64,000 nt of DNA from Alistipes senegalensis JC50 (GTDB lineage: Bacteria; Bacteroidota; Bacteroidia; Bacteroidales; Rikenellaceae): positions 3,286,001 through 3,350,000 of the forward strand of contig NZ_CP102252.1 of the NCBI RefSeq assembly GCF_025145645.1, given 5' to 3'. The first letter of the stretch is position 1. Each line of letters opens with the position of its first letter. The notes below the pieces were generated by a model that made no database searches, was not told where the DNA came from, and was given only the letters and a program-made list of their open reading frames with translations. Both the position numbers and the translations under genes were made by a program. Positions 17,850 through 26,680 of this stretch are shown here, piece by piece.

Positions 17850-18086
17850 ATGATTATCACATTTAACGAGTTGCGACGTATCAAGGACAGGCTGCCCAGC
17901 GGCAGTTCGCAGCGCATTGCAGATGAATTGGGAATCGACGTGGAGACGGTCCGGAACTATTTCGGCGGCAAACACGAGTCGAAAGAGTGTGTCGGCGTGC
18001 ACTTCGAGCCGGGGCCGGACGGGGGCGTCGTCACGTTGGACGATACGACGATTCTCGATGTCGCAATGCGTATCCTGAGCGAGTGA
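17850..18086 (+). CDS. Small helix-turn-helix DNA-binding protein
   Basis: The 78-residue protein has a recognisable HTH at residues 20-42 (SSQRIADELGIDVETVRNYFGG). A short acidic tail follows (GGVVTLDDTTILDVAMRILSE). Similar stand-alone small DNA-binding proteins are frequent in Bacteroidota, but I know no defined function. The perfect 8-6-8 palindrome in its promoter makes autoregulation likely. A strong terminator directly follows, so it is monocistronic. Confidence 0.75.
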   Translation: MIITFNELRRIKDRLPSGSSQRIADELGIDVETVRNYFGGKHESKECVGVHFEPGPDGGVVTLDDTTILDVAMRILSE

Positions 18087-18120
18087 TCGAGTTATAGCGA
18101 TTCAGTCCGGCATCCGCCGG

Positions 18121-18152
18121 GGAAAGCCTGCGTTTTGCAGGCTTTTTTTTTC
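18121..18152 (+). terminator. Terminator after the small HTH gene
   Basis: AAGCCTGC and GCAGGCTT form the stem around GTTTT, followed by a long T run. Confidence 0.9.
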
Positions 18153-18290
18153 GATTCTCACGGGCACCTTTCGCCCTGCCTTGTCCGCCCCGAACGGGAA
18201 ATACTTCTGTATGTCCCGTTCGGGACGAACTGCGTTATGACGAAATCTGCTCCGCGATAATCAAAAACACTCCGATCTCTTAGGCAGGTA

Positions 18291-18720
18291 CGTCTTACGC
18301 GGGTAGGTGAGGTCATTCCGAGCGAACGAAGTGAGCGTGGGAATCCGATGGAAGCGTTGTGAGGTCGCGGCATTCAATCGGATTGCCACGGCACCTGCGC
18401 TGCCTCGCAATGACGGGGAGGGCGAGAATCGGATAGAGCGCGTCCCGGCAGACCGTCGCCCCTAAACTGGCGTCTTGCGTGGGTAGGAGAAGTCATTCCG
18501 AGCGAACGGAAGTGAGCGTGGGAATCCGATGGAAGCGTTGTGAGGTCGCGGCATTCAATCGGATTGCCACGGCACCTGCGCTGCCTCGCAATGACGGGGA
18601 GGGCGTAGAACCGGAAGAGAGCCTCCCGGCAGACCCTCGCCCCTAAACCAGCGTCTTGCGTGGGTAGGAGCGCAGAATTTGGATAGCGCGCGTCCCGGCA
18701 GACCCTCGCACCCTAAAGCC
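18291..18720. repeat. Tandem 180-bp units carrying a long imperfect palindrome
   Basis: Units start at 18291, 18471 and 18652 with CGTCTTNCGNGGGTAGG. The first two are nearly identical; the third lacks its middle about 120 bp. Each full unit contains a 102-104-bp imperfect palindrome (18312-18413 and 18492-18595). One end begins GTCATTCCGAGCGAAC; the reverse complement of the other end begins GTCATTGCGAGGCAGC, and both arms run into an ATCGGATT/AATCCGAT core. This resembles the widespread GTCATTGCGAGG palindromic intergenic repeats. The unit has no coding capacity I can support. Together with the next entry it fills the gap between 18152 and dnaK. Confidence 0.8.
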
Positions 18721-18830
18721 CGCTTCTTAAGCGGGGGTGACAAAATGCCCTGCAATAACGGGCCGAATGGCATTCTTTCTGCCATTCGGCTGACATTTTG
18801 GCAGGGATCGCCGATCGGCACGACCTTTGT
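18719..18830 (+). promoter_or_regulatory. Palindromes and promoter candidates upstream of dnaK
   Basis: CCCGCTT/AAGCGGG (18719-18735) and GCCGAATGGCA/TGCCATTCGGC (18762-18790, perfect 11-bp arms) lie upstream. Two promoter readings overlap. TTTG (18797-18800), 21 bp, then GACCTTTG (18822-18829) is close to the Bacteroidota housekeeping type. CGGCACG-N4-TTGTT (18816-18831) matches the sigma-54 -24/-12 pattern except for T in place of the final C. The leader to the dnaK ATG is about 80-90 nt. Confidence 0.45.
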
Positions 18831-18921
18831 TCGAATTCCGGGCGTAACCCGCGGCCGGAGCCGGAAAGCAGGCCCCGGGGTGCGAAAAACGAAAAAATGA
18901 CAATTAAAACATATTACGATT

Positions 18922-20817
18922 ATGGCAAAGATTATTGGTATTGACTTAGGAACCACGAACTCCTGCGTGGCAGTGATGGAGGGCAGCGAGCCCGTTGTAA
19001 TTCCCAACTCCGAGGGACACCGCACGACCCCTTCCGTCGTGGCGTTCACGGCCGAGGGCGAGCGCAAGGTCGGCGACCCCGCCAAGCGTCAGGCTATCAC
19101 CAACCCCAAGCGCACGGTCTTCTCGATCAAGCGTTTCATGGGCGAGGCTTACGACAAGGTCGCTGCCGACATCGCGCGCGCTCCCTATACGATCGTCAAG
19201 GGCGACAACAACACTCCGCGCGTGGACATCGACGGACGCCAGTACACGCCGCAGGAGATTTCGGCCATCATTCTGCAAAAGATGAAGAAGACGGCCGAGG
19301 ATTATTTGGGCCAGGAGGTTTCGGAGGCCGTCATCACGGTTCCTGCCTATTTCTCCGACTCGCAGCGTCAGGCTACGAAGGAGGCGGGCGAGATCGCGGG
19401 TCTGAAGGTGCGCCGTATCATCAACGAGCCTACGGCCGCCGCGCTGGCCTACGGTCTGGACAAGAAGTCGAGCGACCTGAAGATCGCCGTATATGACTTG
19501 GGCGGCGGTACGTTCGATATTTCGATCCTCGAACTGGGCGACGGCGTATTCGAGGTGAAATCCACCAACGGCGATACGCACCTGGGCGGCGACGACTTCG
19601 ACCACGTGCTGATCGACTACATGGCCGAGGCTTTCAAGGCCGAGCACCAGATCGACCTGCGTCAGGACCCGATGGCCTTGCAGCGTCTGAAGGAGGCCGC
19701 CGAGAAGGCGAAGATCGAGCTGTCGTCCTCGACCACGACGGAGATCAACCTGCCGTATATCATGCCCGTCAACGGCATTCCGCAGCACCTCGTGATGACG
19801 CTCACCCGCGCCAAGTTCGAGCAGCTGTGCGACCACCTGATCCGCAAGACCATCGAGCCTTGCAAACTGGCTCTGCGCGACGCGGGGCTGAATGCTTCCC
19901 AGATCGACGAGGTGATCCTCGTGGGCGGTTCGACGCGTATTCCCGCGATCCAGAAGATCGTCGAGGAGTTCTTCGGCAAGACCCCGAACCGTTCGGTGAA
20001 CCCCGACGAGGTCGTGGCCATCGGCGCCGCCATCCAGGGCGGTGTGCTCACGGGCGAGGTGAAAGACGTGCTGCTGCTGGACGTTACGCCGCTGTCGCTG
20101 GGTATCGAGACCCTGGGCGGTGTGATGACGAAGCTCATCGACGCCAACACGACGATCCCGACCCGCAAGTCGGAGACCTTCTCGACGGCTGCCGACAACC
20201 AGCCTTCGGTGGAGATCAACGTCTGCCAGGGCGAACGTCCGCTGGCCCGCGACAACAAGTCGATCGGCCGCTTCCACCTCGACGGCATTCCCGCTGCGCC
20301 GCGCGGCGTTCCGCAGATCGAGGTAACGTTCGACATCGACGCCAACGGCATTCTGAACGTCTCGGCCAAGGACAAGGGCACGGGCAAGGAGCAGAAGATC
20401 CGCATCGAGGCTTCGTCGGGCCTTACCGAGCAGGAGATCCAGCGGATGCGCGACGAGGCTAAGGCCAACGAGGAGAAGGACAAGGCCGAGAAGGAGCGTA
20501 TCGACAAGATCAACGCCGCCGACTCGAACATCTTCTCGACCGAGAAGCAGTTGAAGGAGTACGGCGACAAGCTGCCCGCCGACAAGAAGGCCGCCATCGA
20601 GACGGCGCTCGGCAAGCTGAAAGAGGCGCACAAGAACGCCGACGTGGCTGCCATCGACACCGCGATGGGCGAACTGAACGCCGCATGGCAGGCCGCTTCG
20701 CAGGACATCTACGCCGCACAGCAGCAGGCGCAGGGCGCACAGCCCGGAGCCGATGCCGGCCAGCAGGGCGGCGGCGACGGACAGCCCGAGGACGTGGAGT
20801 TCGAAGAGGTTAAGTAA
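18922..20817 (+). CDS. dnaK: Chaperone DnaK (Hsp70)
   Basis: The 631-residue protein starts with the ATPase signature IGIDLGTTNSCVAVMEG. It continues with IIILxK-type phosphate loops (IAVYDLGGGTFDISIL), VGGSTRIPAIQ, the linker DVLLLDVTPLSLGIETLGG and the substrate-binding domain. The Gln/Gly-rich tail ends PEDVEFEEVK, close to the EEVD-like ends of bacterial DnaK. Length is normal. It refolds stress-damaged proteins in the cytoplasm with DnaJ and GrpE, neither of which is in the window. A terminator at 20853 makes it a single-gene unit. Confidence 0.99.
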   Translation: MAKIIGIDLGTTNSCVAVMEGSEPVVIPNSEGHRTTPSVVAFTAEGERKVGDPAKRQAITNPKRTVFSIKRFMGEAYDKVAADIARAPYTIVKGDNNTPRVDIDGRQYTPQEISAIILQKMKKTAEDYLGQEVSEAVITVPAYFSDSQRQATKEAGEIAGLKVRRIINEPTAAALAYGLDKKSSDLKIAVYDLGGGTFDISILELGDGVFEVKSTNGDTHLGGDDFDHVLIDYMAEAFKAEHQIDLRQDPMALQRLKEAAEKAKIELSSSTTTEINLPYIMPVNGIPQHLVMTLTRAKFEQLCDHLIRKTIEPCKLALRDAGLNASQIDEVILVGGSTRIPAIQKIVEEFFGKTPNRSVNPDEVVAIGAAIQGGVLTGEVKDVLLLDVTPLSLGIETLGGVMTKLIDANTTIPTRKSETFSTAADNQPSVEINVCQGERPLARDNKSIGRFHLDGIPAAPRGVPQIEVTFDIDANGILNVSAKDKGTGKEQKIRIEASSGLTEQEIQRMRDEAKANEEKDKAEKERIDKINAADSNIFSTEKQLKEYGDKLPADKKAAIETALGKLKEAHKNADVAAIDTAMGELNAAWQAASQDIYAAQQQAQGAQPGADAGQQGGGDGQPEDVEFEEVK

Positions 20818-20852
20818 AACCTCCGGGGAGAATCCCCGTCAAACATAACGCG

Positions 20853-20888
20853 AAGAGCGCGGTTCCGGAAACGGTGCCGCGCTCTTTT
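20853..20888 (+). terminator. Terminator after dnaK
   Basis: AAGAGCGCGG pairs with CCGCGCTCTT around a 14-base loop; T-rich sequence follows. Confidence 0.85.
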
Positions 20889-20913
20889 ATTTTGCCCGGG
20901 AGGTAAATTTCGT

Positions 20914-20921
20914 TATCTTCG
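20914..20921 (+). promoter_or_regulatory. -7 box for the SMR exporter gene
   Basis: TATCTTCG, one base off the TAnnTTTG consensus, lies 20 bp before the ATG at 20942. No guanidine riboswitch was recognised in the short leader. Confidence 0.5.
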
Positions 20922-20941
20922 CCGACATAAATCCGTTTCCG

Positions 20942-21262
20942 ATGGCTTGGTTGTATCTGATTCTGGCGGGGCTTTGCGAGGTGGGGTGGCCGCTGGGTTT
21001 CAAATTGGCGAACCTCAATCCGCGTTACCATCTCCTTTTTCTGGTTCTGGCTGTCGTTTCGATGGGCATGAGCGGCTGGTTGCTCTATATCGCCCAGAAG
21101 ACGATCCCGATGGGCACGGCCTACATGATCTGGACGGGTATCGGGGGCGTGGGAACCGTGATCCTCGGCATCGTCTTTTTCCACGACGCCGTGACCTTCT
21201 GGCGGATGTTCTTTCTTTCGCTGGTTTTCATCGGCATCGTCGGCCTGAAGATGGTGCATTAG
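20942..21262 (+). CDS. SMR-family exporter, Gdx/SugE type
   Basis: The 106-residue protein has four membrane helices. The SMR signature is GLCEVGWPLGFK with the coupling Glu13 and Trp16 of the guanidinium-exporter (Gdx/SugE) subtype. GTAYMIWTGIGGVGTVILGI forms helix 3 and LSLVFIGIVGLKM helix 4. Gdx proteins work as antiparallel dimers exchanging protons for guanidinium; the subtype call is from these residues only. The end overlaps the next gene: TTAG at 21259-21262 provides both stop codons of the convergent pair. Confidence 0.85.
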   Translation: MAWLYLILAGLCEVGWPLGFKLANLNPRYHLLFLVLAVVSMGMSGWLLYIAQKTIPMGTAYMIWTGIGGVGTVILGIVFFHDAVTFWRMFFLSLVFIGIVGLKMVH

Positions 21263-22137
21263 GCTCGCTCCGCCCGCCACATTCCGTAGAGGATCAGCGC
21301 CGCTCCGGCCAGCGCCGCAGGGGTGATGCGTTCGCCGATGCAGAGCGCGGCCGTGACGATCGTCACTAACGGATTGATGTAGATGTAGTTGGTCGTGCGC
21401 ACGGTTCCCAGCCGGTGCATCACGGCGTTCCAGAGCAGGTAGCAGAGCATCGAGGCGACGACCCCGAGGAACAGCAGGTTGCCCCACACCGCAGGGCGTG
21501 CGAGCACCTCCCGTTCCACCGCGAAGGGGTGGAAGGCGAAGACCGGAAGAATGGTCAGCAATCCGTAGAAAAAGACTTTCCGGGTGATGAAGACCGCGGG
21601 GTAGCGGCCTCCGATGCGTTTGACGACCAGCGAGTAGACCATCCACAGCAGCGCCGCCGCGAGTGCCAGCATGTCGCCCCGCGGCGAGAGTTGCAGCACG
21701 AAATGCCCGTTGAGCACCACGAGGACCATGCCGGCGAAAGCCAGCGCCGACCCTGCGATCTGCCGCCGCGACATCCGTTCGCCGCGGTATGCGAGGCTCA
21801 TCGCTACGGCCGTCCATACGGGCGCCGTGCAGACGATCAGCGAGACGTTCGAGGCCGGGGCGTACTCCAGGGCGATATTCTCGGTCAGGAAGTAGAGCGA
21901 CCCTCCGCTCAGTCCGGCCGCCGCGAGCAGCAGTTCGTCGCGCAGATTCGCGGCCAGCAGCCTCCCGCGGGCGAAGGGCAGGATGCAGACGTAGGCCAGC
22001 GCGAAGCGCAGGACGAATATCTCCGCCGGGGTCAGCGAGTTGGCGATCAGCACCTTGGTCGATACGAACGTCGCGCCCCACACGGCGACGGCGAACAGCG
22101 CCGCGAGGTGGTATCGGTATTCCGGATATTTTGTCAT
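21259..22137 (-). CDS. EamA/DMT-family transporter
   Basis: The 292-residue protein has ten predicted membrane helices in two EamA repeats. Repeat 1 starts near residue 10 (LAALFAVAVWGATFVSTKVL) and repeat 2 near residue 150 (MLALAAALLWMVYSLVVKRI). The second ends with IYINPLVTIVTAALCIGERITPAALAG, the typical EamA end. The substrate is unknown; family members export amino acids or metabolites. The -7 box TAATTTTG (22145-22152, minus strand) lies so near the ATG that the mRNA would be almost leaderless. Confidence 0.88.
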   Translation of the reverse strand: MTKYPEYRYHLAALFAVAVWGATFVSTKVLIANSLTPAEIFVLRFALAYVCILPFARGRLLAANLRDELLLAAAGLSGGSLYFLTENIALEYAPASNVSLIVCTAPVWTAVAMSLAYRGERMSRRQIAGSALAFAGMVLVVLNGHFVLQLSPRGDMLALAAALLWMVYSLVVKRIGGRYPAVFITRKVFFYGLLTILPVFAFHPFAVEREVLARPAVWGNLLFLGVVASMLCYLLWNAVMHRLGTVRTTNYIYINPLVTIVTAALCIGERITPAALAGAALILYGMWRAERA

Positions 22138-22144
22138 GCGGCCC

Positions 22145-22225
22145 CAAAATTACTTATTTTTTGGCTTTTGACGCTAATTTCCACCCGCCGAATCCGCGTT
22201 ATTTAATTCTTTTTTTCTATCTTTG
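22145..22225. promoter_or_regulatory. Divergent promoters for EamA gene and secDF
   Basis: On the minus strand TAATTTTG (22145-22152) serves the EamA gene. On the plus strand TATCTTTG (22218-22225) serves secDF, giving a leader of about 55 nt. Confidence 0.7.
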
Positions 22226-22285
22226 CGTGCTATTATGCGTAATGACAAGAATTACAACAAATAATAACAACTATTTTTCATTCAA

Positions 22286-25200
22286 ATGCAAAGTAAAGGT
22301 TTCATTAAACTCATCGCGGTCCTGCTGGGCCTCGCATGCGTTTACCAGCTCTCGTTCACGTTCAAAACGCGTGGCGTAGAGAAGAAGGCGGCTGCGTATG
22401 CCGCGCAGTTCCCCCTCGACCAGCAGGCCGAGGCCGAGCAGCATTACCTCGATTCGGTGCAGAACCTGTCGGTTTACAATCTGGGCTTCAGGAAGTTCAC
22501 CTACAAGGAGTGCAAGGAGAAGGAGTTGAACCTGGGTCTCGACCTCAAAGGCGGTATGAACGTCATGCTGGAGGTGCAGGTCGAGGATGTCATCAAGGCG
22601 CTCGCCGGTGACAGCCAGAACGATCCCGCCTTCGTCCAGGCCATCGCCGAGGCGAACGAGGCCATGAAGCAGGGCACGTCGAACGACTATATCGCCGATT
22701 TCGTGAAAGCCTATTCGCGTCTGTCGAACGGCCGGGCCATCGCCGAGATCTTCGTAAGCCCCGACCGCAAGGACATCACGCTCGAAAGCTCGGACGCCGA
22801 TGTCGAGAAGATCCTCAAGAAGGAGACCGAAGCCGCCATCAACGCATCGTTCAACGTGCTGCGCAGCCGTATCGACCACTTCGGCGTCACGCAGCCCAAC
22901 ATCATGCGCCTGCCTAACTCGCACCGCATTCTGGTCGAGCTTCCGGGTGTGAAGGAGCCCCAGCGCGTCCGCGACCTGTTGCAAGGCACCGCTTCGCTGG
23001 AATTCTGGACCACCTACGATGCCAACGAGGTGCTGCCGGCGCTGGTTGCAGCCGACAAGCTCATCAAAACCGAACTGGAGCAAGCTCCCGTCGCTGCGGA
23101 GCCCGAGACCGCTTCCGCCGAGGTTGAGGCCGCTGCCGGGACTGCCGCTGCCGAGACTGCCGGCGACCTGATCGCCGAGGTCGGCGCCGCCGATTCGACC
23201 GCCACGGCTCAGGTTGAAGGTGACGAGCTGCGCTACGACCGCGCGCAGAACCCGCTTTTTGCCGTTCTCAATCCCCGCTTTGCGGGCGGAGCCGCCATCG
23301 GCGCCGCCTACAAGGCCGACATGGCTGCTGTGAACGAGTACCTCGCTCAGCCGGCCGTGCGCGAGCTGTTCCCCGCCGACATCCTGTTCAAGTGGGGCGT
23401 CAAGGGCGACGACAAGATCGACGGCCGCTTCTACCTCTACGCCATCCGGGTTTCGACGCCCGACGGCAAGGCTCCGCTCGACGGTTCGGTCGTTACGGAG
23501 GCCACCGAGCAGTACGCCCAGCGCGGCGCCACGGCCGAGGTTTCGATGACCATGAACGCCGAAGGCACCCAGGAGTGGTCGCGCATGACGGGCGAGAACA
23601 TCGGCAAATGCATCGCCATCGTCCTCGACGGTTATGTCTACTCGGCTCCCCGCGTCAACTCGAAGATCGACAAGGGCCAGTCGCAGATCACCGGCGATTT
23701 CACCATCCAGGAGGCCAAGGACCTCGCCAACGTGCTCAACTCGGGTAAGGTTCCGGCGCCCGCCAAGATTATTCAGGATACGGTCGTGGGTCCTTCACTG
23801 GGCCAGGAGTCGATCAACGCCGGTATGATGTCGTTCGTGATCGCCTTCATCCTCGTCCTGCTCTACATGGGCCTGTTCTACAAGACCGCAGGCTGGATGT
23901 CCGACATCGCGCTGCTGACCAACGTCTTCCTGCTGATGGGCGTGCTCGTGTCGTTCGGCGCCGTGCTGACCCTTCCGGGTATCGCGGGTATCGTGCTGAC
24001 GATGGGTATGGCCGTCGATGCCAACGTCATCATCTACGAACGCATCAAGGAGGAGCTCCGCGGCGGCAAGGGCCTTTCGCTGGCCATCAAGGACGGCTTC
24101 TCGAAAGCCTATTCGGCCATCATCGACGGTAACCTGACGACGATCATCACGGGTATCGTGCTGTTCATCTTCGGCAACGGCCCCGTTCAGGGCTTCGCCA
24201 CGACCCTTATCATCGGTATCATCACCTCGTTCTTCAGCGCCATCTTCATCACGCGCCTGCTGATCGAGTGGATCGTCGGCAAGTGGGGCCGCATCTCCTT
24301 CTCGCGCAAGTGGTCGGAGAACTTCCTCAATAACACGCGCGTCGATTTCATCGCCAAGCGCAAGGCGGCTTACATCATCTCCGCAGCCCTGATCGTGCTG
24401 TCGTGCGTTTCGTTCTTCGCCCGCGGTCTGAACCTCGGCGCCGAGTTCACCGGCGGCCGTGCTTATGTGATCCGTTTCGACCAGCCCGTTTCGGCCGAGG
24501 AGGTTCGCCAGAATGTCGAGCAGGCTTTCTCGCAGTTCGCCGATGCCGACGCTTCGTCGATCAGCTCCGAGGTGAAGCAGTACGGCAAGGAGAATCAGAT
24601 GCGCATCGTGACGCAGTACCGTTACGACGATACGTCGGACGAGGCTACGGCCGAGGTCGAGAAGATCATCTACGACGCCCTGAAGCCGCTCTACTCCTAC
24701 GACATCACCTTCGAGCAGTTCCGCAATACGCAGACCGACGCCAACGGTATCCTGACGGCCGACAAGATCGGCCCCTCGATCGCCAAGGACATGACCTGGA
24801 ACGCCATCTATTCGGTGCTCTTCTCGCTCATCGCCATCGGTCTCTACATCACGTTCCGCTTCAAGCGCTGGCAGTGGGCTTCGGGCGCCACGGCAGCCCT
24901 GGCTTTCAACGCGCTGTTCATCATCGGTATCTTCTCGATGTTCTACGGACTGCTGCCCTTCAACCTCGAAGTCAACCAGGCGTTCATCGCTGCGATCCTG
25001 ACGATCATCGGTTACGCCATCAACGATACCGTGGTGGTCTTCGACCGTATCCGCGAGTTCCTGGGACTCTATCCCAAGCGCAACCTCAAGGAGAATGTGA
25101 ACAACGCCATCAACTCGACCCTGTCGCGTACGATCAACACCTCGGGCACGACGCTCGTGACGCTGCTGGCCATCTTCTTCTTCGGCGGCGAGACGATCCG

Positions 25201-25321
25201 CGGCTTCATCTTCGCGCTGATCATCGGCGTGGTCGTAGGTACGGCCGCCACGATCTTCCTCGCTACGCCGATCGCCTACGATCTGATGATCAAGCGTGCC
25301 AAGGCCGACGGAGAGAAGTAG
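22286..25321 (+). CDS. secDF: Fused protein translocase subunit SecDF
   Basis: The 1011-residue protein combines SecD and SecF, as usual in Bacteroidota. The SecD half has the first membrane helix, the motif LGLDLKGGMNVMLEV, the P1 base (LNVLRSRIDHFGVTQPNIM, RILVELPGV) and helices from GLFYKTAGW to FITRLLIEWI. An Ala/Glu-rich loop of about 60 residues (from QAPVAAEPETASAE) interrupts P1. The SecF half starts with NNTRVDFIAKRKAAY, has LGAEFTGGRAYVI and ends in helices including AINDTVVVFDRIRE. It uses the proton gradient to pull proteins through SecYEG. A 37-nt hairpin follows at 25344. Confidence 0.97.
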   Translation: MQSKGFIKLIAVLLGLACVYQLSFTFKTRGVEKKAAAYAAQFPLDQQAEAEQHYLDSVQNLSVYNLGFRKFTYKECKEKELNLGLDLKGGMNVMLEVQVEDVIKALAGDSQNDPAFVQAIAEANEAMKQGTSNDYIADFVKAYSRLSNGRAIAEIFVSPDRKDITLESSDADVEKILKKETEAAINASFNVLRSRIDHFGVTQPNIMRLPNSHRILVELPGVKEPQRVRDLLQGTASLEFWTTYDANEVLPALVAADKLIKTELEQAPVAAEPETASAEVEAAAGTAAAETAGDLIAEVGAADSTATAQVEGDELRYDRAQNPLFAVLNPRFAGGAAIGAAYKADMAAVNEYLAQPAVRELFPADILFKWGVKGDDKIDGRFYLYAIRVSTPDGKAPLDGSVVTEATEQYAQRGATAEVSMTMNAEGTQEWSRMTGENIGKCIAIVLDGYVYSAPRVNSKIDKGQSQITGDFTIQEAKDLANVLNSGKVPAPAKIIQDTVVGPSLGQESINAGMMSFVIAFILVLLYMGLFYKTAGWMSDIALLTNVFLLMGVLVSFGAVLTLPGIAGIVLTMGMAVDANVIIYERIKEELRGGKGLSLAIKDGFSKAYSAIIDGNLTTIITGIVLFIFGNGPVQGFATTLIIGIITSFFSAIFITRLLIEWIVGKWGRISFSRKWSENFLNNTRVDFIAKRKAAYIISAALIVLSCVSFFARGLNLGAEFTGGRAYVIRFDQPVSAEEVRQNVEQAFSQFADADASSISSEVKQYGKENQMRIVTQYRYDDTSDEATAEVEKIIYDALKPLYSYDITFEQFRNTQTDANGILTADKIGPSIAKDMTWNAIYSVLFSLIAIGLYITFRFKRWQWASGATAALAFNALFIIGIFSMFYGLLPFNLEVNQAFIAAILTIIGYAINDTVVVFDRIREFLGLYPKRNLKENVNNAINSTLSRTINTSGTTLVTLLAIFFFGGETIRGFIFALIIGVVVGTAATIFLATPIAYDLMIKRAKADGEK

Positions 25322-25343
25322 GGTTACGTCGAATGTTTTACGT

Positions 25344-25380
25344 GAAATGGACTGCATCCCGGGCGGGTGCGGTCCATTTC
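25344..25380. promoter_or_regulatory. Inverted repeat downstream of secDF
   Basis: GAAATGGAC (25344-25352) and GTCCATTTC (25372-25380) are perfect arms, extended by GC pairs inward. There is no T run, so it may stabilise the 3' end or act as a weak terminator. Confidence 0.5.
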
Positions 25381-25479
25381 GCATTCGTGGGACAGCCGCT
25401 CTTTCCGGTTCCGGCAGATCGGAATTTGCACGGAATTTGAGGGTTGTCCGGCGATGTGTAACGATATAACCGGAAGATT

Positions 25480-26553
25480 ATGAAAACAAAGAATCTGTTG
25501 CTGGGTATGGGCGCTGTTTGCGGCGCTTCTTTCCAGGCGATCGCCTGCACGGGCATCGCGCTTACGGCTGCGGACGGCAGCTATGTACAGTCCCGCACCA
25601 TCGAGTGGGCCCGCGGCGTTTTGCAGAGCGAATACGTCGTCATTCCGCGCGGCCAGCGGCTCCGCTCCTTCACGCCCTCCGGAACCGACGGAATGACTTT
25701 CACGGCCAAATACGGCGTCGTGGGGTTGTCCGTCGTGCAGAAGGAGTTCATCGCCGAGGGGATCAACGAAGCGGGATTGTCGGCCGGGCTCTTCTTCTTC
25801 CCGCAATACGGCGGTTACGAACCCTACGAACCGGCTCGGAACGACCGCACGCTCGCCGATCTGCAATTCGTGGCATGGGTGCTGACGCAGTTTTCGACGA
25901 TCGACGAGGTGAAGGCTGGCATCGGAGAGGTGCGCATCGTCGGACTGGAGCCTGCGTCGGTCGTGCATTGGCGTATCGGAGAGCCCTCCGGGCGGCAGGT
26001 CGTGCTGGAAATCGTCGGCGGGGTGCCTCATTTCTACGAGAACGAGATCGGCGTGCTCACCAACGCTCCCGGTTTCGAGTGGCAGCTCACCAACCTGAAC
26101 AATTACGTGAATCTCTATCCGGGCGACGCTCCCGTCCGGCGGCTGGGCGCCGTGACGCTGCGTCCTACGGGCGGCAACTCCGGGTTCCTCGGGCTTCCGG
26201 GCGACGCCACGCCGCCGTCGCGCTTCGTGAGGGCCGCCTTCTACCGCGCCACGGCTCCGCAGCGCGCCACCGGGTTCGACGCCGTGCAGCAGTGTTTCCA
26301 TCTGCTCAACAATTTCGACATCCCCATCGGCATCGAGCATCCCGAGGGCGAATGTCCGGACATTCCGAGCGCTACGCAGTGGACCTCGGCCATCGACCTG
26401 ACCAACCGCCGGGTCTATTACAAGACGGCCTACGACAATACGATCCGCTGTATCGACCTCGCGCGGATCGACTTCGCAAAGACGGCCTATCAGTCCCATC
26501 CGCTGGACCGGAGGCGGGAACAGCCCGTGGAACAGATTGTCATTCCGAAGTAG
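25480..26553 (+). CDS. Bile-salt-hydrolase-like Ntn hydrolase (choloylglycine hydrolase family)
   Basis: The 357-residue protein has a signal peptide ending SFQAIA. Cleavage would expose Cys23 as N-terminal nucleophile (CTGIALTAADGSYVQSRTIEWA), the Cys...R..EW pattern of the family. Further hallmarks are GINEAGLSAGLFFFP, LTNAPGFEWQLTNLNNY (Asn/Asp oxyanion region) and PPSRFVRAAFYR (conserved Arg). Family members hydrolyse glycine/taurine-conjugated bile acids or penicillin V; in a gut bacterium, bile acids are the likelier substrate. AIAC is also a weak lipobox, and acylation would block the catalytic Cys. No clear promoter was seen; a GC-rich hairpin follows. Confidence 0.88.
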   Translation: MKTKNLLLGMGAVCGASFQAIACTGIALTAADGSYVQSRTIEWARGVLQSEYVVIPRGQRLRSFTPSGTDGMTFTAKYGVVGLSVVQKEFIAEGINEAGLSAGLFFFPQYGGYEPYEPARNDRTLADLQFVAWVLTQFSTIDEVKAGIGEVRIVGLEPASVVHWRIGEPSGRQVVLEIVGGVPHFYENEIGVLTNAPGFEWQLTNLNNYVNLYPGDAPVRRLGAVTLRPTGGNSGFLGLPGDATPPSRFVRAAFYRATAPQRATGFDAVQQCFHLLNNFDIPIGIEHPEGECPDIPSATQWTSAIDLTNRRVYYKTAYDNTIRCIDLARIDFAKTAYQSHPLDRRREQPVEQIVIPK

Positions 26554-26560
26554 ACCGCCC

Positions 26561-26585
26561 GGCCGCCCGCCGGATGCGGGCGGCC
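26561..26585. terminator. GC-rich hairpin after the bile-salt-hydrolase-like gene
   Basis: GGCCGCCCGC (26561-26570) and GCGGGCGGCC (26576-26585) are perfect arms around five bases. No T run follows. Confidence 0.5.
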
Positions 26586-26628
26586 CCTCGCGGAAAGCCG
26601 GGCTTGCAACTTTTGGGGTGCGGTTCAT

Positions 26629-26659
26629 TTTGAATCCATCCGACTTTTTCATACCTTTG
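26629..26659 (+). promoter_or_regulatory. Consensus promoter of the ybbR-coaE-folP operon
   Basis: TTTG (26629-26632), exactly 19 bp, then TACCTTTG (26652-26659) is a perfect Bacteroidota promoter. The start codon follows at 26681. Confidence 0.8.
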
Positions 26660-26680
26660 CGAACGTAATCGAACCTGTTC

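Noticed and set aside
18555..19085. Minus-strand frame of 176 codons over the palindromic repeats and the dnaK start
   Set aside because: It runs through repeat units, a promoter region and the dnaK coding sequence; no recognisable protein.
20889..20941. Guanidine riboswitch before the SMR exporter
   Set aside because: Only about 50 bp lie between the dnaK terminator and the ATG, too short for the known classes, and none of their conserved cores was seen.
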